A stretch of 64,000 bases of DNA from Branchiostoma floridae (taxonomy: Eukaryota > Chordata > Leptocardii > Amphioxiformes > Branchiostomatidae), in the NCBI RefSeq assembly GCF_000003815.2, contig NC_049989.1, positions 3,407,580 through 3,471,579 on the forward strand. The letters run 5' to 3'. Numbering within the stretch: the stretch's first letter is position 1; each line of letters starts with the position of its first letter. This document shows, in pieces, positions 52,393 through 63,240 of this stretch. The notes below the pieces were generated by a model. That model worked only from the letters and a program-made list of their open reading frames with translations. It was not told the origin of the DNA and searched no databases. A program made the translations under genes and the position numbers.

Positions 52393-54126
52393 ATATGCCG
52401 GATTTTTGTTTGTCTGGATACAGTAGGAGATGTCCGTCCACTTAAAGATTGGTAAACTAGCTGGCTCTACCCTTTGAGCCTGCAGAGATGGTATGGTCCA
52501 TCGCAGAAACTTCTCATAAGTATGGTGTTTTTAAAAGACATGTATATCTTTTGTAATANNNNNNNNNNNNNNNNNNNNNNNNNNNNNNNNNNNNNNNNNN
52601 NNNNNNNNNNNNNNNNNNNNNNNNNNNNNNNNNNNNNNNNNNNNNNNNNNNNNNNNNNNNNNNNNNNNNNNNNNNNNNNNNNNNNNNNNNNNNNNNNNNN
52701 NNNNNNNNNNNNNNNNNNNNNNNNNNNNNNNNNNNNNNNNNNNNNNNNNNNNNNNNNNNNNNNNNNNNNNNNNNNNNNNNNNNNNNNNNNNNNNNNNNNN
52801 NNNNNNNNNNNNNNNNNNNNNNNNNNNNNNNNNNNNNNNNNNNNNNNNNNNNNNNNNNNNNNNNNNNNNNNNNNNNNNNNNNNNNNNNNNNNNNNNNNNN
52901 NNNNNNNNNNNNNNNNNNNNNNNNNNNNNNNNNNNNNNNNNNNNNNNNNNNNNNNNNNNNNNNNNNNNNNNNNNNNNNNNNNNNNNNNNNNNNNNNNNNN
53001 NNNNNNNNNNNNNNNNNNNNNNNNNNNNNNNNNNNNNNNNNNNNNNNNNNNNNNNNNNNNNNNNNNNNNNNNNNNNNNNNNNNNNNNNNNNNNNNNNNNN
53101 NNNNNNNNNNNNNNNNNNNNNNNNNNNNNNNNNNNNNNNNNNNNNNNNNNNNNNNNNNNNNNNNNNNNNNNNNNNNNNNNNNNNTAGATGAGAGTGCCAT
53201 ACGACAAATAAGAACACTACTGTTTTAAGGTTTTGAGCACACTCCTATATTTTCAGTTCCATATGAACAATTAGTGTGACTTTTTATGAAAATTGTGACA
53301 AATTTTTAAGGTTTTAAGAATCATGTATATACCAGCATTCTTCAAATTTCAAACATTTTATGCCAAATAGCAATAATCTATTTTGACAAGTATGTATATA
53401 GACAAATTTTGAAAAGAACATGACTTTTGTGTCAAAGAAAGTTTACCAGGTAGACAAATGTACCTGTCATTTTACCAGACAATCAAGGAAAAGAATGTGA
53501 TATTCCTTAGAAAAATGAATATGCAAAGTATGTAACAGCAAAGTAATGACATGTTAAACCGATATGTATTGCAGAACTAATCTTGAGCGCATGCCTTACA
53601 CAATGTATTTACCATACAATAATTATAATTAAGTCTGTACTTAGCTTTGGTTGAAAGACTGTATGAGTCTAACATAAGCCCGTCCAAATGATCTGTACAC
53701 TGATAAAGTGAAACTGCGTGGAGTTTATGATTATAACACAGAATTCCTATGTATGGACGAATGGCTATTTTGTTACCAAATTCAAGGCATATGAATAAAC
53801 TTTGAACAGCTGTATTGAACCTTGCATACTTGCTATGATGTGTAAAACACTGCCAACATCCTTTACTCTCATCTACCTCTCTTCAGTACAGTCCTGGTTA
53901 ATCAATTTAAGGCACTAAAATACTAATTCTGCTTTTAAATTGCTTCAACAAAGTATATTTCTGAAACGTGATAATTCAACATGATAATTTTCAGGCAAAA
54001 ACAGGAATTAATTTCAGCTTCCTCACAGCCTGACAATGGCTAAAAACACGCCTGTGTTGCCCCATTCCCCTTCCCACAAAACAAACACCCCTGGCGGTAA
54101 AATCTCATGAATTGGCATCATTTGAG
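52393..54126. other. Region between convergent STYXL1 and ALKBH4, with a gap
   Basis: STYXL1 3' flank up to 52558, then 626 N (52559-53184), then AT-rich sequence without a recognisable gene. AATAAA at about 53793 could be a plus-strand poly(A) signal, but the distance makes it doubtful for STYXL1. The long X-filled frames here are artefacts of the gap. Confidence 0.6.
52559..53184. other. Assembly gap (626 N)
   Basis: A run of N downstream of the STYXL1 stop codon. Whatever lies inside is unknown. Confidence 0.97.
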
Positions 54127-55973
54127 TTATGATATAGCAGATCCATTAAAAGACAGAGCAACATCAATGAGCTCCTTCCCAGCCTGACTCTGCACCCCCT
54201 CAGCACCGAACTCCGCAGACAGCTCTCTCAGAGTAACAGCAATCCTGCGGCTAGTGATGTCCTCCCTGTGAATGGCATGCATCCATTTGTGTCTCGCATT
54301 TCCATGCACCACAAGCAGAGATCTTCTGGGCATTGGTATGGCAACTTCTACATCACAGTACCTCCTGCTACTGCTACATGACACGTCCAGACTGCTTGTT
54401 ATGTCTTGGAGATCTACAACAGCTGTAGGTTGACTACTATCTTCATCAGATGGTACTAAAATATCTGAGTCCAAACTTGAGGTCTTTGTAACAGGTTTCT
54501 TGCTATGCTCACAGTTGCTGGTTTGCTGTATGGTTACTTCCACTTCATCTTTTTCCTCACATGACATGGTCAACACGGAGTCAGCTAGAAGATTGACAGT
54601 TACAAGTCGCTCACCCCACAACCAGAAGTCATCAAAGTGTGGGTCAATGGCAGAACCCCTAGAGGGGTCGTAGTCAAGGTGACATTGTTCCACAGGGATG
54701 AAGTCCTTTAGTAAGTCATGTGACTTCATTCTGTCCAATAGGGGTGCAGAGAACTTGGGCAGACCTGTGAAGCCTCCCAGCTTCAGCTTTTTCTTCTTGA
54801 AGTTAACTTTTGGGCCAAAGTCCTTGAAATAAAGCAACAGAAAAAGAATTCTCATTGCAGTTGAAATACAGAACCATCCCTGATATTTTTCATCAATGTT
54901 CAAACGTTACAAGACAGAATATAAAAGTGAGAGGCTGCTAATAATAAAAGATACAAAATAAATGTACAATAATGGTAGGTTTGTAAAACCAATGTGGTTA
55001 CTGGTTAGCCTCCTTCGCAGACTTTCGGAACGCCGCATAACTCCTTCTCCCGGCCAACAAACCTCAGCCCATGATAAAAATCGTGAATCAGTACTCCTCC
55101 AAAAATAAACACTGCTGCCGGCTGCTCTGAACATCTGTGAAGGAGGATTGTTACTTTTGCAATTGATCAAAGCATGTAACTGTTATATGAAGAAGCATTC
55201 TTTAAGTTGTGAGACATGTCCTACCTGTTTCTTCCTTCCTGACTGAGACACCTTCCACTCCGTACCTTCTATCACAGTGACAATGTCAGCCTCTTCCTCG
55301 GGTGTTATAAAGTCCTCCACTACTAGCACCCCTGGGAAGTCCATCTCCTCTGTCTGGCACCGCGATCCTTCCATGTGACGCCAGGCCTTGTGGCACTGGT
55401 TACAGTACATGTACCTCACTAGTCTTTTCTGTGGAAATGTGAGGGCAAACATATTCTTAATGAGTTACCGATTGTTTATTGTCAATAAATAATGTTTATC
55501 TATATCTGGCCATTGATGCAACCACCTTCCTACCTGCAAAAAGTTCAAGGCCAGCTCCAGGGACTGGCCCCTTTCACCTCTGTGACCACTCCAGAATTTA
55601 TTAGTAACATTATCCAATGAGGTTTTGTCAAATCTCCAAGCAGATCCTACAGTAGCGCATAAGATATGGCAAAGGAGTTTAGCCGGCGTAGGAGTGTGCA
55701 TGGGCTACGCTGGTTAAGCTCCTTTGCCAGATATCTTATGCTACCGTAGGATCTTCTTGGAGATTTAAAGAATCATGAGTGAGAGTAGAGTAGAGTAGAG
55801 TAGAGTACAGTGATCCCTCTTTTGAACATATGTATAAAGTTTTATGTATAAAGTAACGTTACCGCATGTCCCTGTGGTGCTTTAACCGTCGTTCTTTCTC
55901 CCTCACACAGCAAACATGTTCTGATGCCTTTACAGCCACATATTTGGGTAAAATCACGTCCTGTACCATCCAT
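54127..55973 (-). CDS. ALKBH4: ALKBH4, Fe(II)/2-oxoglutarate dioxygenase, complete, 3 exons
   Basis: AlkB-family demethylase. In mammals it acts on actin Lys84me1 and affects actomyosin and cytokinesis; DNA 6mA has also been proposed (family knowledge). Exons: 55973-55863, 55428-55225, 54822-54127, GT-AG, in phase, 336 aa (human about 302). The N-terminus CGCKGIRTCLLCE is the ALKBH4 cysteine signature. FPGVLVVEDFITPEEE and SGRKKQDFGPKVNF follow. Iron ligands: HFD (His167, Asp169) in GSAIDPHFDDFWLWGERL, and His287 in the W-x-H-x-I motif. The 2-oxoglutarate motif RxxxxxR is Arg298-Arg304. Extra length comes from a Ser/Asp/Glu-rich insert (about 194-257) between core strands. It shares a 641-bp divergent promoter with LRWD1. 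Intron 1 holds a foldback element. Confidence 0.96.
55631..55765. mobile_element. Foldback MITE, TCTCCAAGCAGA family, copy B
   Basis: Inverted ends AATCTCCAAGCAGATCCTAC and GTAGGATCTTCTTGGAGATT, with inner arms AAGATATGGCAAAGGAG and CTCCTTTGCCAGATATCTT, fold almost end to end. It lies in ALKBH4 intron 1. No clear target duplication is visible. Confidence 0.85.
55781..55806. repeat. (AGAGT)n microsatellite
   Basis: About five repeats of AGAGT next to the foldback element in ALKBH4 intron 1. Confidence 0.85.
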
Positions 55974-56614
55974 GCTTCTTCTTCTGCAATGTGGAGGGAA
56001 CCCGGAAGTAATCGCAAAACTTGAGAAAAGTTCATTATCTAGATAGGGGTGATAAAGTTATAGATTATCTACTGTAAAAATATCTATGAAGATTACAAAA
56101 TCACTCACTTATTCATAATAACACATTATAATATTCATTATTTAGTGTAGAATTCTGCAAAATTCAATTTTATCCTAATTTCTCGGAAACAAAAGTGTTG
56201 GAACCCCCTATGGCAATAATGTAACAATCCGATGGTGACCTTTAATCAGCTGACCCAAGCGCGGGAAACCCACACAGCTGTTCGGCTAACTGCTGATCAA
56301 GGTGGGACACTTTCTACACTTTCCATTTCACAGGTGCATGCTTTGAGTTAACCATAGCTGTGTGTAACTGAGTTACTACCAGTAGCATGTGCACGATCCG
56401 TTTTGATGTTTAGGTAGTAACGTTAGCAGTTCTTTCGTAATAATTTTTTGTTGCTGCATAATCTTTCCATCGCCATGTGGGCCAAATATTGGAGGGTGGT
56501 AAGATGGTAACGCATGCATGCTTTGTATCATAATTATATGATCGGTTGTTACCTTATTTACGATTATATGTACGTTACATGTGTATAATATATGTTCATA
56601 GGAAGATACCCAAG
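55974..56614. promoter_or_regulatory. Bidirectional promoter ALKBH4 / LRWD1 with ETS and E2F motifs
   Basis: Between the two divergent ATGs lie a canonical ETS/GABP site CCGGAAGT (56002-56009), 29 nt from the ALKBH4 start, and a perfect E2F-type GCGCGGGAAA (56259-56268). LRWD1/ORCA works with the origin recognition complex, so E2F control would fit cell-cycle expression (inference). A possible 5' UTR acceptor, TTCATAG, lies just before the LRWD1 ATG. Confidence 0.6.
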
Positions 56615-59600
56615 ATGCCGCCAAGCCCGGCCCCACAGGTGACAAAAGAGCTGATCATGCAGAAGACGGGCTGCAAACAGCTTTCTGATGTTGAAAAACT
56701 GGAGTAAGTTGTTGCCAAATTAGTCCTTGGTTTTATCAGTAGATCTCGAACTCCTGATTCCCATTGCTTCTGTGTAGGTAATTGTAATACGCTGGGGGCT
56801 CTTCTGAGCGTAAAGCATTGACAGAGCCCCCCTCACAGACCATTACTACCAGCCCCCTGACCAAAACCTCTGCTTGGAGAATAAGTAGGGTATAGAGGTG
56901 ATGTATGTTGTTCCTACCAGACTGCATAGGTTGCTGGAAAAATTGTGGAAATTGGCCAATCAAATACACATCAGAGGAGTTAGCTGGAGTTCATTTTGCA
57001 AACTGTTGCTAACCTGTCTGGTATATCATTTTGGTCCAGCAATCAACTACATGTACATTGATTTATGTACTGGAGTCTGGTAGAGACTAGCGGGTAATGA
57101 TTGAATGGTGTATTGTATATGCAGTTAAAACAATAGTTTTTATGTGTCTAGACATCCCCATTTGAAATATTTATAATGGGAGTCAGGCAATTAAACAAGA
57201 ACAACTTGGGGAATGCTTTAATTGGGCATGGTATTATGTGACCCACACTGCAGGTGATAAAACATCATGACTTAATTGCCTGGTGCTATTGTTCCATTGT
57301 GTTCTTGTTAACACCTTTTCATTCTGATAATCATTGTTACCTTTGTGGAGGTACACACCTTGTTTCATTATGGGTAATGTCGACATACAATAAGTTCCTA
57401 ATCACAGTTTCTTTTCACAGTTTGTCAGATCTGGGTTTAGAGAAGATAGATGGAGACCTCTTCTCTCGGATGTCCAACCTGCAGAACCTAAACTTATCAA
57501 GAAATAAACTGGCAGCATTTCCAGAAGACCTTGGGCTTCACAAGTTACATACACTAGATGTGAGGGACAACCACATGAGGTCCTTCCTGTCCCTGTCACA
57601 GTTCCAGGAGCTGCAACAGGTCAACATACAGGATAACCCATATACTGTAAGTCTTAAGACTCATCTTGTCTGAAAAAAAGGGCCCATTAATCTTCTCATT
57701 GCTGCCAAACTCTGTAACCAGTAGAAAATTGGTTGCTAAATGACTACTTCAGTGGCTCCCTTGGATGTGCTCTTATCATTAATTACATGTAGTATCTTCT
57801 TCTTAGTGTTATACATAGTGCCTGGACTGGTATTGTTTATTGTTATACATTGTTCTTATTTTCATTTTCATTCATTTGTTCATTCTTTGTCTTCTTCATT
57901 TATAGGCGGCAGACAGAGAACAGCTGACCTTCCTCCTCCCCAGACTGGTGTCAGTGGATGGTGAAACAATCCAGGACACCCACAGGCAGTATCTGAAGAG
58001 GGTGTTTGGGACTTCTCTGGAAGAAAAGGCAGGTGTAGCTATTCAAACATGTCTGCCATGGTTCAGTAGTATCTATTACAATCTAAGGTGATTTGTGTAT
58101 TTCCACAATCCATTAAAAAAATATGATGACTGTGTTAGTATACATTGCAAATAACCAATCAAAGCAGAGAGTCTGCATATGGTGCTCTGGAGACATTGTT
58201 TATGCATTTATGAATTAAAAAAAGCAGCAAGTCCTATGTTAAGGCAGACATGTTTCAGATTCTAATCTACGTACATTGATAGAGAAAATGTCCTGTTACT
58301 TTTAGAAGTTGATGTAACAGTAGTTCACCTTTATCTGCATGGTTACCTATATCTGTTGTTTTGTAAAAGCGAGGTACATACGGATATCTAGTCGACAAAC
58401 GTTGGTTTCAAATTGCAATATTTTCATAGCATTCCAGTCTGAAAAAGCCGTCTGTCATCGTGATATCTCTAAATTATGCAATTTCATATACAACGGATAA
58501 AGGTTACCCCTTGGAGGCGAGCTAGTGTGATAATTGTTGATTTGGCATTGACAGGTGGAAGCCCTGTGGGAGAACCAGTACAGGAAGATGTTCAACACGA
58601 GTCAGTCTGCAGGTGTACAGCGTCTGCTACAGGACCAGTTCATCCAGACGGCCAAACAGAAGATACAAGCCGGGCCTGCCTCAATGGTGCAGCTGAGGGA
58701 CTGGAGGGTGAGTTCTTCTGATTTGCTAACTCTGCTTCTTTGCCACATTTGGTTCAAATTCAATTATCCTTGGTTCGTACCATTGTCAGGGTATGACTGT
58801 ATTAGATGGGGACGTAAAGCCAACTGCCCATTTAGGCTGGAGCTCATGGTGTTTGCACATAGTATCTGCACATAGAAGAACCTAAGACACTTGTCGAGAA
58901 GAGTGACTTGGTGGGCTTGGCCAAACAAACATGGGCTGTAGCAACGCTTACCTTTTTTTTACCTTCGCCAGAAGGTTACATTTTGAGCTTGTTTGTCGAT
59001 CTGTCTGTTTTGTTGTATGAAATTGTTCACAGTTACAATTGTTCGCAGTAAAGATGGATGTACAATGAGGAAAGTATGTCCCTGATGATGAAAACTATTA
59101 AACCATATTTTGAAAGTCGAAGACAAGTATCTTCATGCAAGTCGTGTATGGTGACAGACTTTCAAATTTGATATTGCATAAATCAAAATAAGAAGAAATC
59201 AAGCAGAAAAAATATGTCTTAACATGTTTGTTTTCCTGGGTAGGTATTGTGTTGATGTTGCAGAGTACCCACAATTAGCATAAATTTGTATATGAATAGG
59301 TTTGGGTGAATGTCTGTAAGTTCAAGACAACTGTCTGTAGTCGCCAGTTGAGTCAGAAGTTCACGGTAAGTTGTCAGGGGCAGTAACTGTGGTGAGCAAT
59401 AGAATATACTTGTTACACTTTAATGTTATCTTATCTTTGTCATGCCATTGTGTTTTAGGTAGATTGGTATTTTTTTTTAGTTTGTTAAGGCCTTTTGTGG
59501 TTAAGACAAGGAAGTTATAACCTCCTTGGTTAAGGTTGCAAGTTGTAGATGATGACAACTCTGATGACAGGGCAAGTAATGCTTTAGTTTGTAAAGTAAG

Positions 59601-62600
59601 CTTTCTTTTTGTTAGTCATTCTCTCTAAATTGTCTTATCTTGTACATGTATTACATGTACAGAATTGTCATTGTTGTGTTTGTAGTTTATATGATCTCAA
59701 GTCATGTGCTTTACCCAATGTAGTTAGGCCCTCTAAAGAACAGCTTACTTGTAAAGGTAAAGAAATACTGCTGCTTTTGATTACATGGTATTTTGTACAC
59801 CTCAACCATTTTTGCTCTCTTTCTTACATCTGCAGATAGAAACTATTGCAGGCAAGCTTGTAGCTGAGCAGGACCTGAACGTTGTCAAAGGAGAAGCCAG
59901 CATGTCATCAAAAAGGTCACATGATGATGACTCCACCACCAATGGGGGATCATCCGATGTGGTAGCGCCAAGCAAGAAACTAAGAAGTGTAACTTTTAAA
60001 GACGATGCAGCTGAGGACATTTCTCAGACTGTCAGTAGCAGGAATGGAAGAGTTAGGATTGAGATTCTTCCTAAGACCCTTGGGACAACACTTGCAAAGA
60101 GAACAGTGAGAAAACCTGTCACAAAAAGGGGGAGTCCTGCTATCACAGTGTGTAGTAAGGTAAAGAGTCTTTACAAGTTCATTGTAGTTTCTTTCTATTG
60201 TTAGCATGCCGTGTTGTTCTTTTTAGCGCTAGCTCAGGGGTTAGGATAGTCAAACGATCAGTCTGTTTGCTAATTTACTCTATAGCCAGCCACTATTACC
60301 CAAACTTTCCATTCAATTTACCTGTCAGATAGCAATGTTGGCAATAACAACTTATGTGAAATACAACAGTACTTCAGAATATAAATTTTGTAAAAAATAT
60401 TTTTGATTTCAAGATATGCCTCAGCCATGTTTTTTTCACATCTTAATCACTATCTGACCTCCCAGACTATCAACTGATGACAATGATCTTAGACTAATAT
60501 TTTTATTTCCCAGGAGAGCACAGCAGACTATGAGCCCTCCCACATTCTTCAGTGTCACTCGCTGAAGAATAACAGGGACGACATGAAGACAATGGTCTGG
60601 AAGTGTGTCTTTGAACCAGATCCTGATAACACAGGTAAGCATGTCTTGTCTGTATCTATATAGCCAGTATAACTACCTTTCGGCGTAACACACCAGCTTT
60701 GCAGGCACACGGCGCGGCAGCAGCTGCTTATATTACACTGAACAGCCCGTCACACCTGACTTTTGTACATCTATCTGCAAGCATTCTTTAAAACTATCCA
60801 GAGAAGATGCCCCTACTGTATTTGGTGATGACATATTCCACTAGGCATGGAAAACAGCATCTCCCTTTTGTATGGAGTTTACATTTGACATTTTGCTAGG
60901 ATACAAACAAGAATTATCTAAGATGAAATGAGGAAGCATTAAGTTTTTTAGTGATTTTTGGGGGGGCATTGGCTCTAGCAACAGTTTTGAATGCCAGTGA
61001 TTGTTACTGCATGGATTTGTATCTGAGTTTGTGTGTTGAATATGTCGTATTGTTATATTCCAGACAAAAGCACTTCTATTGTGGCCACTTGTGGTGGGGA
61101 GTCTGTCTGTCTGTTGGACTGCAGGACAGGCAAAATTGTACAGAAGTTCACTCAGCCAAAAGAGGTACACATGTTTGATTTTTGTGATTTGTAGACTTTT
61201 TTTCTGTTGACAAAGTAGGTGTGCATGACTTTTGTCCCTTAGAACCTAGCAGGATATAACGCTACCAGTAGTTCACCTTTATCCATGGGTTACCTACCGG
61301 TATATCCATTGCTTTGAAAACAGAGTATTAAGAAGATGTTAAGTCCACGGACAGTGGTTTCAAATTGCTATACATGTATGTTCAAAATATTTTCAGAATA
61401 TCGCAGTTTGAAACCACAGTCTGCTGACATGGTATCTGCAAATACCCTGCAGATACAATGGATATAGGTTACCCAGCTGATAAAAGTGAACTAGAGTTGT
61501 TACTTATATGTTGATTTTTCTTTTTTTTGTATCCGTAGGAATTCTTCTGTGTCACTTGGATGACAATTCGTGTTGATGGCAAAAGTGAGAAGATGACTAA
61601 CATCCTAGTTGTGGGAGGGAAGAGGGGGAAGATTTACCTGATCCATCCCCAACAGAACATCTGGTACGCTGAGCATGAGGCACATCGCAGGGACATGTGC
61701 TCCATGGTGGTGCACCCAGACCAACCTACATGGATGTACAGTAGGTCACATCAGTGTTGAAAATTTGTTCACCTTTATCCATGGTGTAACCTAATACATA
61801 TTTGTGTTTTTGAAAACAGTTTATTTAAGGATATCAAGTCGATGGACGGTGGTTTTAAACAGAAATATTTTGAAGTAAGAATGATTTTGAGACATTTTTT
61901 AGAGATTTTTAAAACAACGGATGTTGGTTACCCCACATTTTTCTCATAGTGATTGACCGTACCTCTGCCAATTCAGGGTCTGTTTGTTGTTTAATTGTAT
62001 TGATGAATAGATTTTTTAAATCATTTTCTTGAAGACCTGAAGATTGATCATTGCCAGACAGAGGAAATATTATCTTGACAGTCCTAGGCTTGCAACATCT
62101 GACTGCTTTCTCAAGCTTGACATTGACTTCTTGTCTTTTTCCAGCTGGCTCCTATGATAAAACCATACGTCTGTGGGACATCAGTCCACCCAAGCTGCCC
62201 AACTACGAGTGCAGAATCAGGTAAATAGACTCTTGAGGGTATGATCATAAAGTTCCCCCAACAAGATTCATCCTTTTGAACAATAATAAGGTCCTCTGAC
62301 AACTGTTTTATTTTCAGAATTCCGTTATACTAAAAAGAGGTAAAATTTTAAGTCTTTATGTTGTTCTGGAAAAGTTGAATTGTATTTTCCAACACTAAAA
62401 TTGGACTTACCCAAATTTTTGATGAACAGCTCCAGTCTTCCTCAAGGATTGACCAAACCACTGCTTCTGTATTTTCATGTTATGTAGATAGCACACGTGA
62501 CTCGGTGAGCAGTGGATCATAAGTTCCAGGAAGTCTATGGTGCCCACTGTCTCTGTTAAGGGATGGTTTTAAGGCTCTGATATAGTTGGCTTCTTAAACT

Positions 62601-63041
62601 TAAAGTTCTTAAATCCCTCTGGCAAGAAAGTATGGTGTTGGTTAGTTTTCCACTGGGGGTCTTCCAACATTATTCTCAGTGTGATACTTCTATTTGCTCA
62701 TTTTACAGGAAACTAGCGGAGTGGTCCCCACCTTCCATCCCCCTCCACATGCTGTTGTTTCCAGACCGTAACCTACTACTCGCTGCCTGCAGGTCCGGCT
62801 GTTTTGGCTTCATGTTGAACCACAAGGAGGATGACTGGAAGAAGTTAGTATTTATTGTTAACATTTTTAGAAATTACCTCAGAGTCTGTTAAAAAAACGC
62901 ATTTTCCAATGCTACAGCTTTTCAACATTAACGGGGGCCGCCCTAAGACGGTCCCCGTCGTAAGACGGTACGGATTTTTTGCTGATCTTATTATCCATAA
63001 GTACACCGCTGTTGTTGCCACTGACTATGCTGATTACAAAG
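56615..63041 (+). CDS. LRWD1: LRWD1 / ORCA, 11 exons visible, 3' end missing
   Basis: Leucine-rich-repeat and WD40 protein that stabilises ORC on chromatin and binds repressive histone marks (family knowledge). Exons: 56615-56703, 57421-57646, 57906-58028, 58555-58707, 59836-60159, 60514-60634, 61064-61164, 61539-61740, 62145-62220, 62709-62847, 62918-63041, then the gap. About 559 residues are visible. Exon 2 carries LRRs (LQNLNLSRNKLAAFPEDLGL) and exon 3 the LRR cap (FLLPRLVSVDGE). Exon 5 is a basic, Ser-rich linker (SKKLRSVTF). Exons 6-11 are WD40 blades, including ILQCHSLKNN, VATCGGESVCLLD, EFFCVTWM and GSYDKTIRLWDI. Intron 3 appears to use a GC donor (AAG/GCAGGT at 58028/58029). The exon 10/11 junction (TTA/GTATTT, 70-bp intron) is the best in-phase choice but weak. 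Roughly the last 100 residues lie in or beyond the gap. Confidence 0.92.
58321..58527. mobile_element. TAGTTCACCTTTATC element, copy 1 (LRWD1 intron 3)
   Basis: Begins TAGTTCACCTTTATCTGCAT and ends with the degraded reverse arm GGATAAAGGTTACCCC...CTAGTGTG. The interior resembles copy 2 (TTTCAAATTGC, CAGTCTGAAA). It ends about 27 nt before the exon 4 acceptor. Confidence 0.7.
61269..61493. mobile_element. TAGTTCACCTTTATC element, copy 2 (LRWD1 intron 7)
   Basis: The best-preserved copy. The left arm TAGTTCACCTTTATCCATGG, then GGTTACC and TATATCCATTG, is mirrored by CAATGGATATAGGTTACCC and GATAAAAGTGAACTA. A second inner pair is GTGGTTTCAAATTGC / GCAGTTTGAAACCAC. No coding capacity; a MITE-like long palindrome. 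Confidence 0.8.
61766..61955. mobile_element. TAGTTCACCTTTATC element, copy 3 (LRWD1 intron 8)
   Basis: Degenerate copy starting TTGTTCACCTTTATCCATGG, containing GACGGTGGTTTTAAAC and the right-arm remnant ACGGATGTTGGTTACCCC. It begins about 25 nt after the exon 8 donor. Confidence 0.65.
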
Positions 63042-63094
63042 GTAAATAAACCAAGTCCATGCACACAGCTTTAATTTGCATTCCAAGTATACTT

Positions 63095-63240
63095 NNNNNN
63101 NNNNNNNNNNNNNNNNNNNNNNNNNNNNNNNNNNNNNNNNNNNNNNNNNNNNNNNNNNNNNNNNNNNNNNNNNNNNNNNNNNNNNNNNNNNNNNNNNNNN
63201 NNNNNNNNNNNNNNNNNNNNNNNNNNNNNNNNNNNNNNNN
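63095..63240. other. Assembly gap (146 N)
   Basis: A run of N starting 53 nt after the last recognised LRWD1 exon; the following exon or exons may lie in it. Confidence 0.97.

Noticed and set aside
52467-53217. Long open frames of 228-246 codons on both strands
   Set aside because: They consist almost entirely of N-derived X residues across the assembly gap.
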